Assembly (NCBI GenBank): GCA_905250115.1
Contig: CAJNOI010000151.1
Location: forward strand, 47,464-111,463
Length of the DNA: 64,000 nucleotides
Reading direction: 5' to 3'
Origin: Adineta steineri
Taxonomy: Eukaryota > Rotifera > Eurotatoria > Adinetida > Adinetidae
In this document: positions 25,606 to 38,037 of the stretch, piece after piece
Layout of the letters: every line of letters starts with the position of its first letter
Numbering within the stretch: position 1 is the first letter of the stretch
Made by a program: the position numbers and the translations under genes
Notes under the pieces: generated by a model
Told to the model about the DNA's origin: nothing
The model's database searches: none
What the model saw: only the letters and a program-made list of their open reading frames with translations

Positions 25606-28101
25606 CTAACAAACACTAGCATTAAGAGAACGACCACCACGAAGACCATCACCACCAAAAGAACAAGCATAAGGACAATTAAAAACACCAAAATACCGAT
25701 CATGAACACCAACTCCAGCAAGACCAAAACGAGAACGAGTACGAGGATCATTACCAATATCCTTATCATTAATACCACGACAATAAGTATTGCTGTTATC
25801 ACAAGAAACACAAATATCCGTGCCACAACAAAGAGCAGCACTGCACGGTGGTGGATCTAAAATATACAATCAGAGAAGTTTGATTATTAGATCAAAATTA
25901 AATTAGTCTCACATATAAACCCGGAACTCAAAAAAGCTCACTTATACCTTCATACTTTATCATACATTATATGATGAAACAAAAAAGCAATAGACAAACA
26001 TTGGCTGACTCAGTATTGAATAATTCTATTTTGCAATCAAAAGGATCATTCTTAATTCAAATAGATAACATCGGTTCTAATCATTTTAAATTTTTCTCAA
26101 TTTTCCTAACTTTTAACTTTTCAAAAATTTATTCTAACTTTCACACTGTGCAAAAGGCACCATCTTTTCCAATCAGGCAATCTCTACCTCAAAAAAAAAT
26201 GATTACGTACTTGTACATCTTTCGCCAGTCCATCCACCTTTACACTGGCAGGTACCACCAGGACCGTCACATGTTCCACCATTTTGACATAAACCTACAC
26301 ATACAAACACACATAAAACCAGTTATCCTGTACAACAACATGCGCTTTAAAAAGAACTTACACACATCAGAAGGACACTGAGAAAATCTGTTAGCACTCT
26401 GACAATTAGGATTAGAATAAATAGCATAAGAATAACCACCAAAATAATCAGTACCAAAACAAGAGACAGTAGTACCATTATTATCACATTGAATGCAAGA
26501 ACTCGTGGAACAACAAGTAGCAGCACTGCACGATGACGGCGGTGGTGGAGGTGGTGCCGGTGGTGGATCTAAAATATACAATCAGAGAAGTTTGATTATT
26601 AGATCAAAATTAAATTAGTCTCACATATAAACTCGAAACTCAAAGCTCACTTATACCTTCATACTTTATCATATATCATACGATGAAACAAAAGAGCAAT
26701 AGACAAACATTGACTGACTCAGTATTGAATAATTCGGTTTTAGAATCGGCAGGATCATTCTTAATAGAGTAGGAGTTAAAAAGGGCTGAGTTATAACTTT
26801 TGAGTGATGAATGATCAACTTTTTGGTCCAAAAGTTATTCTAATTATAACCATGGTTGAAAGTTATAATCATGATTCAAACTGATAACATCGGTTTTGAT
26901 CATTTTAAATTTTTCTCAATTTTCTAACTTTCACACTGTACAAAAGGCTCGATCTTTTTCAATCAGGCAATCTCTGCCTAAAAAACAATTATTACTTACT
27001 TTGACATCTTTCGCCCGTAAATCCACTTTTACACTGACAGGCACCATCAGGACCATCACATGTTCCACTATTTTGACATAAACCTACAAATAAAAACCAA
27101 CTATCCTGTAGAACAACAAGGGCTATAAAAAGAACTTACACTCTGAGCATGTTTCACCCATCCATCCACCTTTACACTGACAGCTATTAGAAGGACCATC
27201 ACATGTTCCACCATTTACACATGGACCTAAACACACATAAATGCACAAAAAAAATAACTTTGCTGTAGAACAATACGGGCTTTTAAGACAACTTACACTT
27301 ATCAGCAGGAACAGTACAACCATAACCAGAATAACGAGAACCAGAATAACCAGAACAAGAAGCAGAATCATTAAAAAGACGAAAAACATAAAAAACAAGA
27401 CCACGACAATATTGAGTAGCACTACCATATTTACAAGGAATGCAAGAAGTCTGACCACAGCAAGTAGCGTCACTGCACACTGGTAGTTTAGCTAAAATAT
27501 ATAGTCAAATAAATATGATTATTCGATGAAAAGTAAGTTAGTCCTATAAATAAACTCAAAACTTAAGGCTCACTTATCCCCTCGTACTTTATTATATATT
27601 ATATGATGAAACAAAAGAGCAGTAGAAAAACATTGGATTTTCTCAGTGTTTCCACATTCACACTTATCCTACATGTCTTCTTGTGATAAATGAGATTTTA
27701 TCAGAACTATCCTTACATCATTCTCTTAGAAAATATAGTAATAGATTGAAAAAAAGAATCCTTTATAAGCTGTGATGGTTCAGTGACCTCCCATCGATAG
27801 TCAGAATATGAGCTCTAAGCATTATCATAATTTGGATAGTTCTCAATTCGCATTGTTGAGCAAGTTAACGCAAACTCTCACCTGAGTTGGCAGCCTTTCG
27901 CATTGTAGGGCGAAGATCGTCACTATCTAGTTTCTGCAAAACACGTCGTAGAAACATTTCGTATTGCTTATTCTTGCCATGGTTGTTGTCATTATATTGT
28001 CGACGCAATTCTTTGTACGAACTAGGTGTTGCAACTGACGAATGCTGCGCAATAATTGCAACGAGAGCCAAAGCCACAACTACAATAGTAGATGATCGCA
28101 T
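25606..28101 (-). CDS. Secreted Cys-rich/EGF modular protein
   Basis: Predicted 375 residues in seven exons: 28101-27882, 27491-27297, 27226-27140, 27083-27000, 26568-26362, 26294-26211, 25856-25606; all junctions in phase. Residues 1-25 are a signal peptide (MRSSTIVVVALALVAIIA). The mature chain alternates a Cys-rich module of its own type (opening CSDATCC, CSAATCC or CSAALCC, then xxxxCxxC) with EGF-like domains (CVNGGTCDGPSNSCQCKGGW, CQNSGTCDGP, CQNGGTCDGP). The order is Cys-module, EGF, EGF, Cys-module, EGF, Cys-module. A Pro run (APPPPPP) precedes the second module. No membrane anchor, so probably an extracellular or matrix protein. Exons and parts of introns are duplicated copies. The Cys-module resembles no family I can name. 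Confidence 0.8.
26771..26875. mobile_element. Probable decayed MITE in an intron of the EGF gene
   Basis: The intron 26569-26999 matches the duplicated intron 25857-26210 except for about 105 extra bases here. The extra bases carry GTTATAAC-type motifs and CAACTTTTTGG, both hallmarks of the hAT-like MITE at 40253-40704. Ends and target duplication are not clean. Confidence 0.5.
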
Positions 28102-28668
28102 TTGTTTGTTGTTGAGTGAGAATATGAAACTAACCATCGATTGATAGAGAATCGATTGTAATTTATTCAATCAGTAAACAAAGGCGCTCATTCATCCAGA
28201 ACCCAGTGTTATTTCAAAGAAAGAAATGCATTCGTAGGTAAAACATTCTGTGTATTCAACCATAACCCAGTATTATTTCGAAGGAAAGAAAATAATTAGT
28301 GATTAAAGTGTGCGGCGTATTCAACCAGAACATATTATTGCTTTGAAGGGGTAGAAGAAAAATATTTGTTGTTTGAAATTATTCAAGTAGAACATGTTGT
28401 TGCCAAATCACATTATCATATTTTATGGCAATATTCTACACATAAAGATAGATTTTTTCTTGAAATATAATTTATTTCAATTATTAGTTAGAAAGTTTGA
28501 AACTATTGATACATGTATACAGAAAAAAAAATATTCAACTAAAAACAATTTTATATAAGAAATCGGAAGAATCTATAATTGACAAACAAAATACCTATCC
28601 AAATATATATATTATTTTTAAATTCTTTTACATATATAATAATTCAAAATCAAAATTTCGTTTCTATA
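28102..28668. other. Intergenic spacer
   Basis: Contains three loosely repeated stretches (around 28190, 28255 and 28315) with the theme attcaaccagaac, suggesting a degenerate tandem repeat of about 60 bp upstream of the EGF gene. No coding sequence seen. Confidence 0.5.
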
Positions 28669-30866
28669 TTATGAAGTTGTTTGGTTAAAAAATTCCGTAG
28701 ATCGTTGAATTGCTAATAAACATTTTCCATCAAAATGAGCATATAAATAATCAAGATTAGTTGAACTAAATTGTTTTTCAAACATGTTTACTTTTTTATG
28801 ATTAGCACCAGGACACATTAATTGAAGTGATTCCATTATATTATTATTATTATATATTGACTTAATTAGATTCATAATTAATTGTCCATTATTTTCTAAT
28901 AATCGATCAAAATTATTTAAATATAATTTTAATGTACGTAAGTTTTCGTATTTATGTATAAAATCAAAATGAAGATCACGACATTCAGTTAATATAAGAG
29001 TTTCAAGTTGTTTTGGCATTTGAGAATAATCGGGAAGTGAGATTTGAGGAATACGAATATATCGAAGATTATACATTGATGATAAATCAAGAAAATTTAT
29101 ATTTAATAAATTTTTTTCACCACTGTTATTATAAATAGTTAATTTATTTAAATGTGGAAGATTTATTTGATGAGATAATAATGAACAAGAATCAAGTATT
29201 AATCGATCTAGTTTCAATTCATTTATTGATTTAAATTCATTAAAAATATTTCTTAAACATTCGAATTTAATTGGAATATTTTCACCATTGTAATATAAAT
29301 GACGAACATTTGAATATATACTCCTAAAATAATAATCATATTCTTTCGTATTACTTCATTATTGTGAATTGACTAGAGATATACGGGACTAAAAACTGAA
29401 ACTTTACCGAGACTGTAATCGGAACCAGGACCGGGATCAAATAAAAAAATTTACCGGGACCAAAAAAATCTATAACTGTTGAAATCTTTTTAAAAAATTC
29501 CGATATGATCCGATGAATATCATTCTAAGATAGTTCTTATAAGTTATTTACTCAATCGATACATTTAAAACTTGTCTATTTTATTTTATACTGTACATAC
29601 GAATGAAAAATAGAGAAAAATGTCTACTATTATATTGAAGCATCTCAGAATGAATAGACGATAGAAAAGAGAGAGTAAAGATATTCATGTATTATCACAT
29701 ACATGACAATAATAAATGTAATCAAACCTTGTTATAGATTGATTGATAGTTGATTTTGTTTTGTTAATATCAATAGTTGCATCCATAGATTGATAAGGAT
29801 AAGGAATCGTATATAAAAATGTTTTTCTATATTCATTGACTTTAAAAGTATTTGTTAAAACAGTTTCATTAGTAGTTGAAATCGTTGAATAAAAATTAAT
29901 AAACCATTTTCGTTGATTTAACCAAAAATCAGTTGAAAATGAATTTAATAAATTTTCTTCTTTTATTTGTTGATCATCATCATATTCATTTATTCTACAA
30001 CGATATCGAATTGAACAAATAAAATTTTTTAAATAAATTAATTTTTTCAAACATTTTTCCCATTGATAACCATTGATATAATTTTCATCACGTGTTAATG
30101 TTTCAATTGATAAATATTGAAGAAACGAAAATGATTCAATGATTAATTTTTCTAATTCTTTAAATTTAATTGAATCTTCAAATGTTGTTTTTAAATGAAA
30201 ATAATGAAGTTTATCTAATTTTAATGGTAATGATGATAAAGATTTAAATGGTCCATTATAAAGTATATGAATATGTAATTTTTCAATAGAACATGATAAT
30301 AAACGAAGAAGTTCAAATAAATCAACATTATTTTTAAGTGTTATTGTTAAATTTTCAATTTGACTTGAATTAGTTAATTGAATATTTGAAAATGTTGAAC
30401 CATGATAAGAAATAAATGATAAATTTTTTAAATTTGAATAATCATTTGATGAAAAAAGTTTTTTCATTAAATCAATTTGAGCATCAACAGGAACTAAATC
30501 AATTTTGATTTGTTTTACATTATAAAGATAGTTTTGTGAAAATGAATTTAAAAAATGGATTGATTCAAGATTTGGAAATAATTCGAAATTTATTGGAAAA
30601 CGTTGAAAATCATCATTGAAAATAATTGATCGAATATTTGAAATTATATTTGGAAAGATTTCATTTTGAAAACGATTTATTAATTTTAATGGAATTAAAT
30701 TTAAATCAATTTCTTCAGTAAATTCATGAATTGTTTTGGAAAAACGATCATTTAAACAACTAAAACTATTTAATATTTCGATTTTATTTAAATAACGATA
30801 AATTAATAAAAATAATTCATCAGGTAAATCTTCCAATTGAATTATATGTTTTGATTCCATCTTCAA
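28669..30866 (-). CDS. F-box protein with LRR-like C-terminal region
   Basis: Predicted 597 residues in two exons, 30866-29728 and 29323-28669; the junction completes an Arg codon (AG|G). The F-box lies at residues about 10-50: EDLPDELFLLIYRYLNKIEI then FSCLNDRFSKTIHEF. The rest is a long Leu/Ile/Asn-rich region with irregular LRR-like spacing (for example LPKQ/LETLIL, NLRTLKLYL), the usual form of expanded F-box families in small invertebrates. Expected role is an SCF ubiquitin-ligase adaptor. A second Met two codons in (MESK) is an alternative start. The 404-nt intron is long for this locus and holds a G/C-richer patch with repeated ACCGGGA motifs. Confidence 0.8.
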
Positions 30867-31185
30867 TTATTAATTCACAAAAAATTTTCTTTTCTAATCA
30901 TAGATTTTGATTTCTGAAACAAGGCATGACGAGTTCACCAATAAATAAATAAAGTGAGTTGAGAATGAGTAAAAAGAATTTCTTGAAAAAGAAAAGAACT
31001 TTTCATACGATTCTTTTATTTATTCTTATTGGAAGTACACTTAACATCTTACATCTTACTTTTCTTTTTCTTTCCTTTCTTTCAGACAAATAAAAAAGAA
31101 GGCACATGGAGGCTACAGAGTAGCTAGAACAAGTCATTTAAATTTATTCTTATTTAAAACAAATTTCATACAAAAAAATTCAAAA

Positions 31186-31645
31186 TTAATAAAGTGTTTC
31201 AAATTGTTCATCATATGTTTTCATCTCCTTTTTATTTTTAAGTAGATTTATTGAATTTCGTCTTTCATCAATTGATTCATAGATTGGTGATAAAATATAT
31301 TCATCTTTTTCTTTATTTTCTTCATTTAAATTCTATATTACAAAAGAAATAATTTGATATTTATTAAAATATCAAACTTACTACTAATGATTGTTGATTC
31401 ATTGAATCATTTGTTGTTTCTTCAGTTTTATTGTAAATTAATTTTTCATTCGAATCTAAATCTTCGAAAGTTAAACGAATTATTTTTATTTTATTTGATG
31501 GAAATGAGACATGAGATTCATGAGAAATCTCGTTTGTTTTATTTGATAAATTAGGTGCAATATTAGGAATTGGTTTTGGTTGACTTTTCCCATGAAGAGT
31601 AAGACGATCAACTTGAATTACTGATCCTTTAGTATTATTTAACAT
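31186..31645 (-). CDS. Small conserved protein of unknown function, copy B
   Basis: Predicted 136 residues in two exons, 31645-31382 and 31332-31186, matching copy A in length and splice sites. Differences from copy A are scattered substitutions (for instance IAPNLSNKTNEISHESHVS against ISPNLSNKTNDISHESHIS) with no stops or indels in coding sequence, so both copies look functional. No domain recognised. It is read tail-to-head toward the F-box gene on its left. Confidence 0.75.
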
Positions 31646-31775
31646 TTCGTTTTTTTGTTAAAATAAAGATAGGAGAATTAAAAAAGAAGAAGACGTCTAT
31701 TAAGTAATATAATGAGTAGAACATCTGTTACTTGTATCATTAAAAATCTATGGAAAAAGAAATAAAAAGGAAATC

Positions 31776-31848
31776 TGCCCCGGGTGAGGATCGAACTCAC
31801 GACCTTCAGATTATGAGACTGACGCTCTACCGACTGAGCCACCAAGGC
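31776..31848 (-). tRNA. tRNA-Met (CAT), elongator type, copy B
   Basis: Same 73-nt cloverleaf as at 17632-17704 with no base change seen, including anticodon loop CTCATAA, T-arm and downstream T-runs. It lies 130 nt upstream of copy B of the small gene, as in copy A. Confidence 0.97.
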
Positions 31849-32426
31849 GAGAATCGTATGAATAAAACATATATTTATTCATTAAAACTTTTCATTCTTT
31901 AATTCAAATGTATTGCTTTTGCTTAATATATTATATGAAATTATAGTCAAAGTGTATTCATTATATTTTCAGTCGATATCAATAGTAAATTCATATAAAT
32001 ATATTTTTGTTGAATATTTAGATTTAAGATTAATTTGATATTTATAAAGTTGAGTGTAACTGTAGCAATATATTAACAATAAAGAAAAAGAAAGGATATC
32101 CAGTTTTATATGTAAAATATTTCATCTAAATTAATGTAGTTTCTGTTGCTATCCGGGATTTTAGTTGTTAATTTCTTCTACAAAGAAATGTACGTAGACA
32201 AATGTAGAATCAAATCATTGTAGTTCTAGTTTCCATTAAGATGAAATATTTAGCAGAAGTCAAATATAATATGATTGAAAAGTGACATCTATGTCAGGGA
32301 GGATGAAAATAGAGTTTCTATTGAACAATATTTCAATTCCAATAGATAATAGTGCCAAACGACAAAACAAAAAACATCATATAGTTTTTTTTTTACATAT
32401 TCAATTGATTACTAATAACGAAACTC
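31849..32426. other. Divergent intergenic region
   Basis: Between the minus-strand tRNA and the plus-strand TTC7 gene. No coding sequence; presumed TTC7 promoter. Confidence 0.6.
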
Positions 32427-35400
32427 ATGGCAACAACACCAACGAATTCTCATGGTGGAAAATATCGATCAGATCATGAAATTGAAAAATATCGTTTAGA
32501 ATTGAATTGGACAAAAATTCTTGATAAATTAAAAACAGCAAAAGTTTCAGGTTTTTTTCTCTTCTTTTATTTATTGAAACAATAAAAATAATTTTTTTCT
32601 TTTGAAAAAAACTTTAGAATATGCAAAATTCTTAGAAGGAGAAGCTCAATTAGAATTATATTTACAACAATATCCATTAACTGATTCTCGTCATATTGAA
32701 CATGCAAGACAAGTTTTAGTTCGTGTTGAAAATCTTCTTAAATCTGGTGGATTATCTCGAACATTTGAAGGTCAATGTCTATTATCTAAATTATATTATG
32801 CTCAAGCACGTTATGATGAATGTTTAACAAGTGTTGATTTAGCATTAAATTCAATTCCAAATGATAATCAAGAACAACCACATCGATCATCTTTATTACT
32901 TGCAGAAATTTATTCACTTAAAGGACTTTTATTAGAGAAAAACAATGAAAATTTAATAGATATTATTAAAGCTTTTGATGATTCATGTAAATTAAGTAAA
33001 ACTTATTATGCTGAAGTTGAAAATGCGAAACATTTAAGCAATGATAATTTGGATATTGAAAATTCTTTAGTTGAAATTGCCTATCAACGTTTACCACTTT
33101 TACATGCTTCAAATAAGTAAATAATAAACACATTTCTTTTATTAATATTATATATATTCTTCTGTTTTTTTTAGTAATTTACCAACAGCTATTGAAATCT
33201 TTCGTTCATATATTCAAAATGTTCATATTAAATCATTAGAAACAATGAGACAAGTTTGTTGATTTTTTTCTCTATTTTAAAATATGAGTCATAATTTTAT
33301 TCTCTTATAGACATTAATAAAGCAATATGCTCAGTTATTAATAAAATGTGTTTGTAAAGGAAATTATCCACCATTAAGTACAACACTTGATGATGGTCAT
33401 CATCATCACCATCATCATCATTTGATTCATCGCCGAAATTCTCAGTAAGACTTTATTTTAACAAAGAAAAAATCATAATAAAATAATTTGTTTAGACCAC
33501 CATTTATTCCTCGAGATGTTGATGAAGAAATTTTATTATTATTATTATTGGGTCAATCATCAACATTAAATGAAGCAGTCCTTGATTGGCAACCAGAATA
33601 TGAAGCACAACGTGAACGAAGTCATCAAGCTGCTTATAATATTCTTGCACTACTTGCAATATTTCTTTCTCGTAAACAAGCATTTCATATTATTGCTGAT
33701 GTAAGTTGAACAATTATTTATTTTATAAAATTAATCAAAATATTTCTTTTTGTTTTTTCTAAGTCTTATGAACAAGCTCTTCGTTTTTCATTTGAACATT
33801 TTCAAACATGGTATAATTATGGTTTAGCATTAATATCATCGGGTCAACCATTTCGTGCTTATCTTATTTTGAAAGAATGTCTTCGAATGCAACCACAAAA
33901 TATTCAAGTTTATTTACAACTTGCCAAAATTATTCTAGAATATATTTATGATGTAATACAGTTTTTTTTATTTTTTTATTTGAAATTTTTCTTGTTTTAA
34001 AGTTACCATCATTATTTGAAACATTTCCATCAAGTGGTGAAGATGCACAACCAATATTGAAACAAACACCAAATCAACAACAACAACAAAATAATTCAAA
34101 TCAACATGAACAACGACCTCCATTTATTGAACTGGTATTATTAATTTCTTATGTTTATTTTTTAATGAAAACAAAATATTTTTGTTTTTTTCATTAAGAT
34201 TGATGAAGCAATTGATTATTGTGAACGAGCAAAAGAACTTCAAAAACCTCCAAAACCTCCACTTCCTCGTTCATTACTTCTTCTTGCACTTTCAAAATCA
34301 TTTAAAGCACGACAAACATCAATTCATCAAGATCGTCAAATACTTTTTCAATCAGCTGTTAGAGAACTTCGAGAGTATGTTTATTATTATTTAATATTCA
34401 TTTTTTATTTATTTTTTTCATTTAAGATGTATTGAACTTGATCCATATGATTCCATAGCACATTTTCATTTAGCTCAAAATTTATGTTTTCTTAATGAAG
34501 TTTGTATTGAATCTTCTTTATCTATCATAATTAGTATATTTTTAATAAAATAGATTCGAGATGCATTCAAATCTATTGAAACATGTTTATTATTATCACC
34601 AGATGATAAATATGCTCTTCATTTATATACACTCTTACTTACAGCTAAAAAACAAATGCCGGAAGCTTATGCACAAATCTATCGAGCAACGATTGATTAT
34701 CCAGATATCAGGTTAATATATACTTCCTTTTTTAATCAAATATAAATATTATGAGTATAAATGTAAACAGATATGAAAATAAACGTTTCTTAATTGAGAA
34801 TTTTCCATTAGTAAAAGCATTTAAAAAAAACATATTAAGTTTTGTAAAGTATTTACTCAGTAACCATAGTAAAATATCTATAATGTACAATGTGAGACTT
34901 GCATAACTCACAGATTTTTATCAGACATTTCTGAAATTTACTAGTTAACTTTTGTTATTTATACATTTTTTCTATGAAATATAACACGTTACAGATTGAC
35001 ATCGCATTGCTATAAATATTTCGTCTTCTTTTCTTTTTCAATTGAATATAATTTAAGTCATAATTTTGTCTATTGATATTAAAGATGAATATGTGAGTAC
35101 GATATATATTCACACGAATATATTGTACTATCAAAAACATTCGTAAAGTATTTTTATAGTTATATTACGTTTGTACTTATATATAAAATAAAAATTTAGA
35201 AAAGCATTTCATATCAGATAAAATAGTATTTTGAAAAAAAGAAAACTCTTATCAATAATATATTTAGTCTGTTATTAACAAAAGCTTCTATCGAAGAAGA
35301 ATTATATGGATGTGAACAATCAATTGTAACATGTAAAGAAACATTAGTACTATGGAAAAATGAATATGAACCAATGTTAATGAATAATACTCATCACACT

Positions 35401-36271
35401 CGTGGAGTATCACATTCAAGGTAAAAATAAAATAATTTTATTAAAAATTTAAAATAAAATAAATTCTAGTGCTGGAAATCGTCCAAATGGTCGATCTCAA
35501 AATCCATCAATAAATACTGAAGCAGATGGTGAACAAACTCTTAATGTCCAACCAGGAGCATTAAAAGTTGAAGATGGAATAAAAAATTTATTGTTATTGG
35601 GTGTTCGACCTGTATCTGGATTACTTAGTGAAGAAACTTCTCTTGGAAATAATCGATCATCAACTTCATTTTTCTCTGTTCAACCAATTTATTTTAGTTT
35701 ACTTCAAATTTTTGAACATCTCGGTAATAAAACTAGAAACTTCTTTTATCTTTTCATTATTAACTGATTTATTTATACTTCTTTTTAAAAATTAGTTCGA
35801 TATTATATAAAATTAGATAAAATAGATGAAGGTGAACGTTGTGTAAAAGAAGTCTCATCATTAAGTCCATTATGTCATCAAATGTTTTATATGCGTGGAT
35901 TAATAAATGATGCTCGTGGTCAATTAAAATTAGCAAAACAAAATTATAATGATGCATTAGCTATTAATCCATATCATTTTCCAACATTAATTCAATTAAC
36001 AAAACTTTTAATTCAAATTGGAAATTATTCTTTAGCAGAAAAATATGCACGTGATGCTATTTCTATTCAACCATCAAATTATCAACCTTGGTAAATTTAA
36101 AGAAAAAAAAAAGAAAAATTTTCATTGTTTATTTTGAATAGGTATTTATTGAGTTTGTCAATGGAAGCTCGTGGTGAATATGAACAATCGGTTGATGTTA
36201 GTGCAACAGCTGTGCATTTAGAAGGAGACTCACCAATCGTTTCTTATCATTCGATAATGCGAGTTCTCTAG
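32427..36271 (+). CDS. TTC7: Tetratricopeptide repeat protein 7 (TTC7) homologue
   Basis: Predicted 866 residues in 14 in-phase exons: 32427-32550, 32618-33116, 33175-33253, 33311-33444, 33496-33700, 33764-33952, 34003-34134, 34199-34374, 34427-34499, 34554-34711, 35268-35420, 35470-35723, 35796-36090, 36142-36271. The order of landmarks is that of animal TTC7: FLEGEAQLELYLQQYPL near the N-terminus, FIPRDVDEEILLLLLL in the middle, then TPR helices such as WYNYGLALISSGQPFRAYLI and C-terminal NPYHFPTLIQLTKLLIQIGN. TTC7 is a scaffold of the EFR3-TTC7-FAM126 complex that brings PI4-kinase III alpha to the plasma membrane. Oddities are an eight-His run before FIPRDV and a long intron (34712-35267). 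Confidence 0.93.
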
Positions 36272-36299
36272 TCATTTTATTGTTTATTTTTTTCTTATA

Positions 36300-38037
36300 T
36301 TAATTATATTTATTAGTATATAAACGTAAATAATGTCCTGGTAGAAGTGTATCATAAATATGTGATTGCTTTTCATGTTTACCATAGGATAAAGTACGAT
36401 TTTGATTTATTGTTGATCGAGATGCTGAAAAATTAGTTAAAGCTTCATATGGAGGAGCAGGCTGAAAGTTATAAATAAGAAAATAAAATAATTCAATTTT
36501 TAGAAAATAGTCTAACGTACGGGAATCTTGTTTGATGATGGTGGAGGAGGCGGAGGTGGTGTTGAACGTATCGAAACGCTTGGTGATGATGTCATTTGAG
36601 ATGATCGTCTTCGTATTTGTCGTTGTTGTAGTTGAGATGGTGGTAGTGGAGGTCGTTGCATTGATGTTGGTTGAAAATTTGTTGATGGAATTTGAGGTCG
36701 TCTTGTATACACATGTTTTAGTTTTGGATCGATCTCGCTTGGTTTTAGTGGTAGATCACGTTGAGAAGAACGACGTCGATCAAGAACATCTTTTACAGCA
36801 TTGACAACATTTTGATATTCAGCTTGCCTTGGTTCTGGACGTGGCTGTGGTTGTCCACGTGGAACCGTTGCTAGTTCGTAATCAGTTACACCTGGAACAG
36901 GTGGATAACGGATACCAGCTGGTGTTTGTTGGTTAGAATTACCACCAGATTCAACAAATCTTTGCATTAAAAGACGAATCTGTTTAAGTTCATTCAATAG
37001 AATTAAATCTTGATTTGAACCTCTTAAATCAGATGATATATTTGTTACTGAAGATAGTGAAGAAGAAGATGATGAATGTGATGGTCGAGAACGTTTTCCA
37101 TGTAATTTAGGTTGATGTCGTTTATGAGAACGTTGAGAATAATGAGATGATGAATGTTCTGAATTAGTTCTATCAAGAAAAAATTATTTAGATGAATTAG
37201 AAGAAAATTTTAAATTACCTATGACGATTACTACGTAGTAATCCATGTGAATGAGCAAAATCTTCCATAGCTGCTGCAAAATAAGGATCTTTTTCAATTA
37301 ATTCAGCAATTTCAGCTTGATCATCATCACGTTCTAAATCGTGAAATGCTACTTTTGGCCTTTTTTTAGAACAACATGTTGTTGAACATATTGATGATGG
37401 AACTATTTGTGGTTGTCGTTGTGGATTTGATTCTGCTTGTTGTGACTGTTCTTGTAAATGACGTTGCATATTAAGTAAATGTTGTTGAAAAGCTTCTTGT
37501 TGCTGTTGAACTTGTCTCAATTCATCTTCAGTTAATGGACGATGTGGAGTTTCAGATGGAGAATTATTATCAGCTGATGGAACAACATTATTTGATGGTT
37601 CCTAAGAATTTAAATGAAGAGAAAGTTTGAAAATTTCAGATAAAGCATATTATCTAGACCTCAGATGGTGGTTCAGTTCTTCTCATTGCTCTTCTTTCTA
37701 ATTCTTCATTTGTAGTTTCCAATGAGGGTAAGCGTGGAGGAAGATGAACTGGAACTGAGATATCATCATCATCATCTTCGTCATCATCATCATATTTTGG
37801 TCGACTACGTAGTCCTGGAATAGTTCGATGTCGATTGACGATTGGCATTTCATCCAAAGTAGACACACGAACCAAAGTTGGACCATGACGACGATGTTTT
37901 CGACGCATAAGTGGTACACATGATGAAAAAGCATGTTGTCCACCCAATATTTGATTGGCATAGTCTACACTATAGTTATGATAATATATTTCATCTTCCG
38001 ATGAATAATCATCATCATAATCGTCGTAGTAACTCAT
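36300..38037 (-). CDS. Unrecognised disordered Asp/Gln/Pro-rich protein
   Basis: Predicted 523 residues in four exons: 38037-37660, 37601-37219, 37169-36521, 36461-36300. The start is taken at MSYYDDYDDDYSSEDE; an upstream in-frame Met at 38103 is possible. The chain is acidic at the N-terminus (YDDDDEDDDDD), has a Gln-rich coiled-coil-like stretch (QQQQEAFQQHLLNMQRHLQE), a Ser/Arg/His-rich middle and a Pro-rich tail (PPPPPPPSS). The most ordered-looking segment is DDQAEIAELIEKDPYFAAAM. No signal peptide or membrane segment; no known family recognised. It converges with TTC7, stop to stop, 28 bp apart. Confidence 0.7.

Larger units (their letters stand above)
31183..31852. repeat. Segmental duplication, copy B (small gene plus tRNA-Met)
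   Basis: Second copy of the block at 17038-17708, same orientation and about 14 kb away. Sequence agreement is high through gene, intron, spacer and tRNA, then stops abruptly on both sides. Confidence 0.95.

Noticed and set aside
25500-25869. Long hydrophobic Leu/Val-rich and Thr/Lys-rich frames overlapping the EGF gene
   Set aside because: They are other-frame shadows of Cys/Gly/Ser codons ending in T; only the minus-strand frame with CSAALCC modules continues across splice sites.
34955-35140. Minus-strand frame inside the long TTC7 intron
   Set aside because: Short, AT-derived, no motif; the TTC7 reading frame passes over it by splicing 34711 to 35268.
36532-36804. Plus-strand Val/Glu-rich frame
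   Set aside because: It is the complement of Pro/Ser/Gln codons of the minus-strand disordered protein, whose exons splice in phase.
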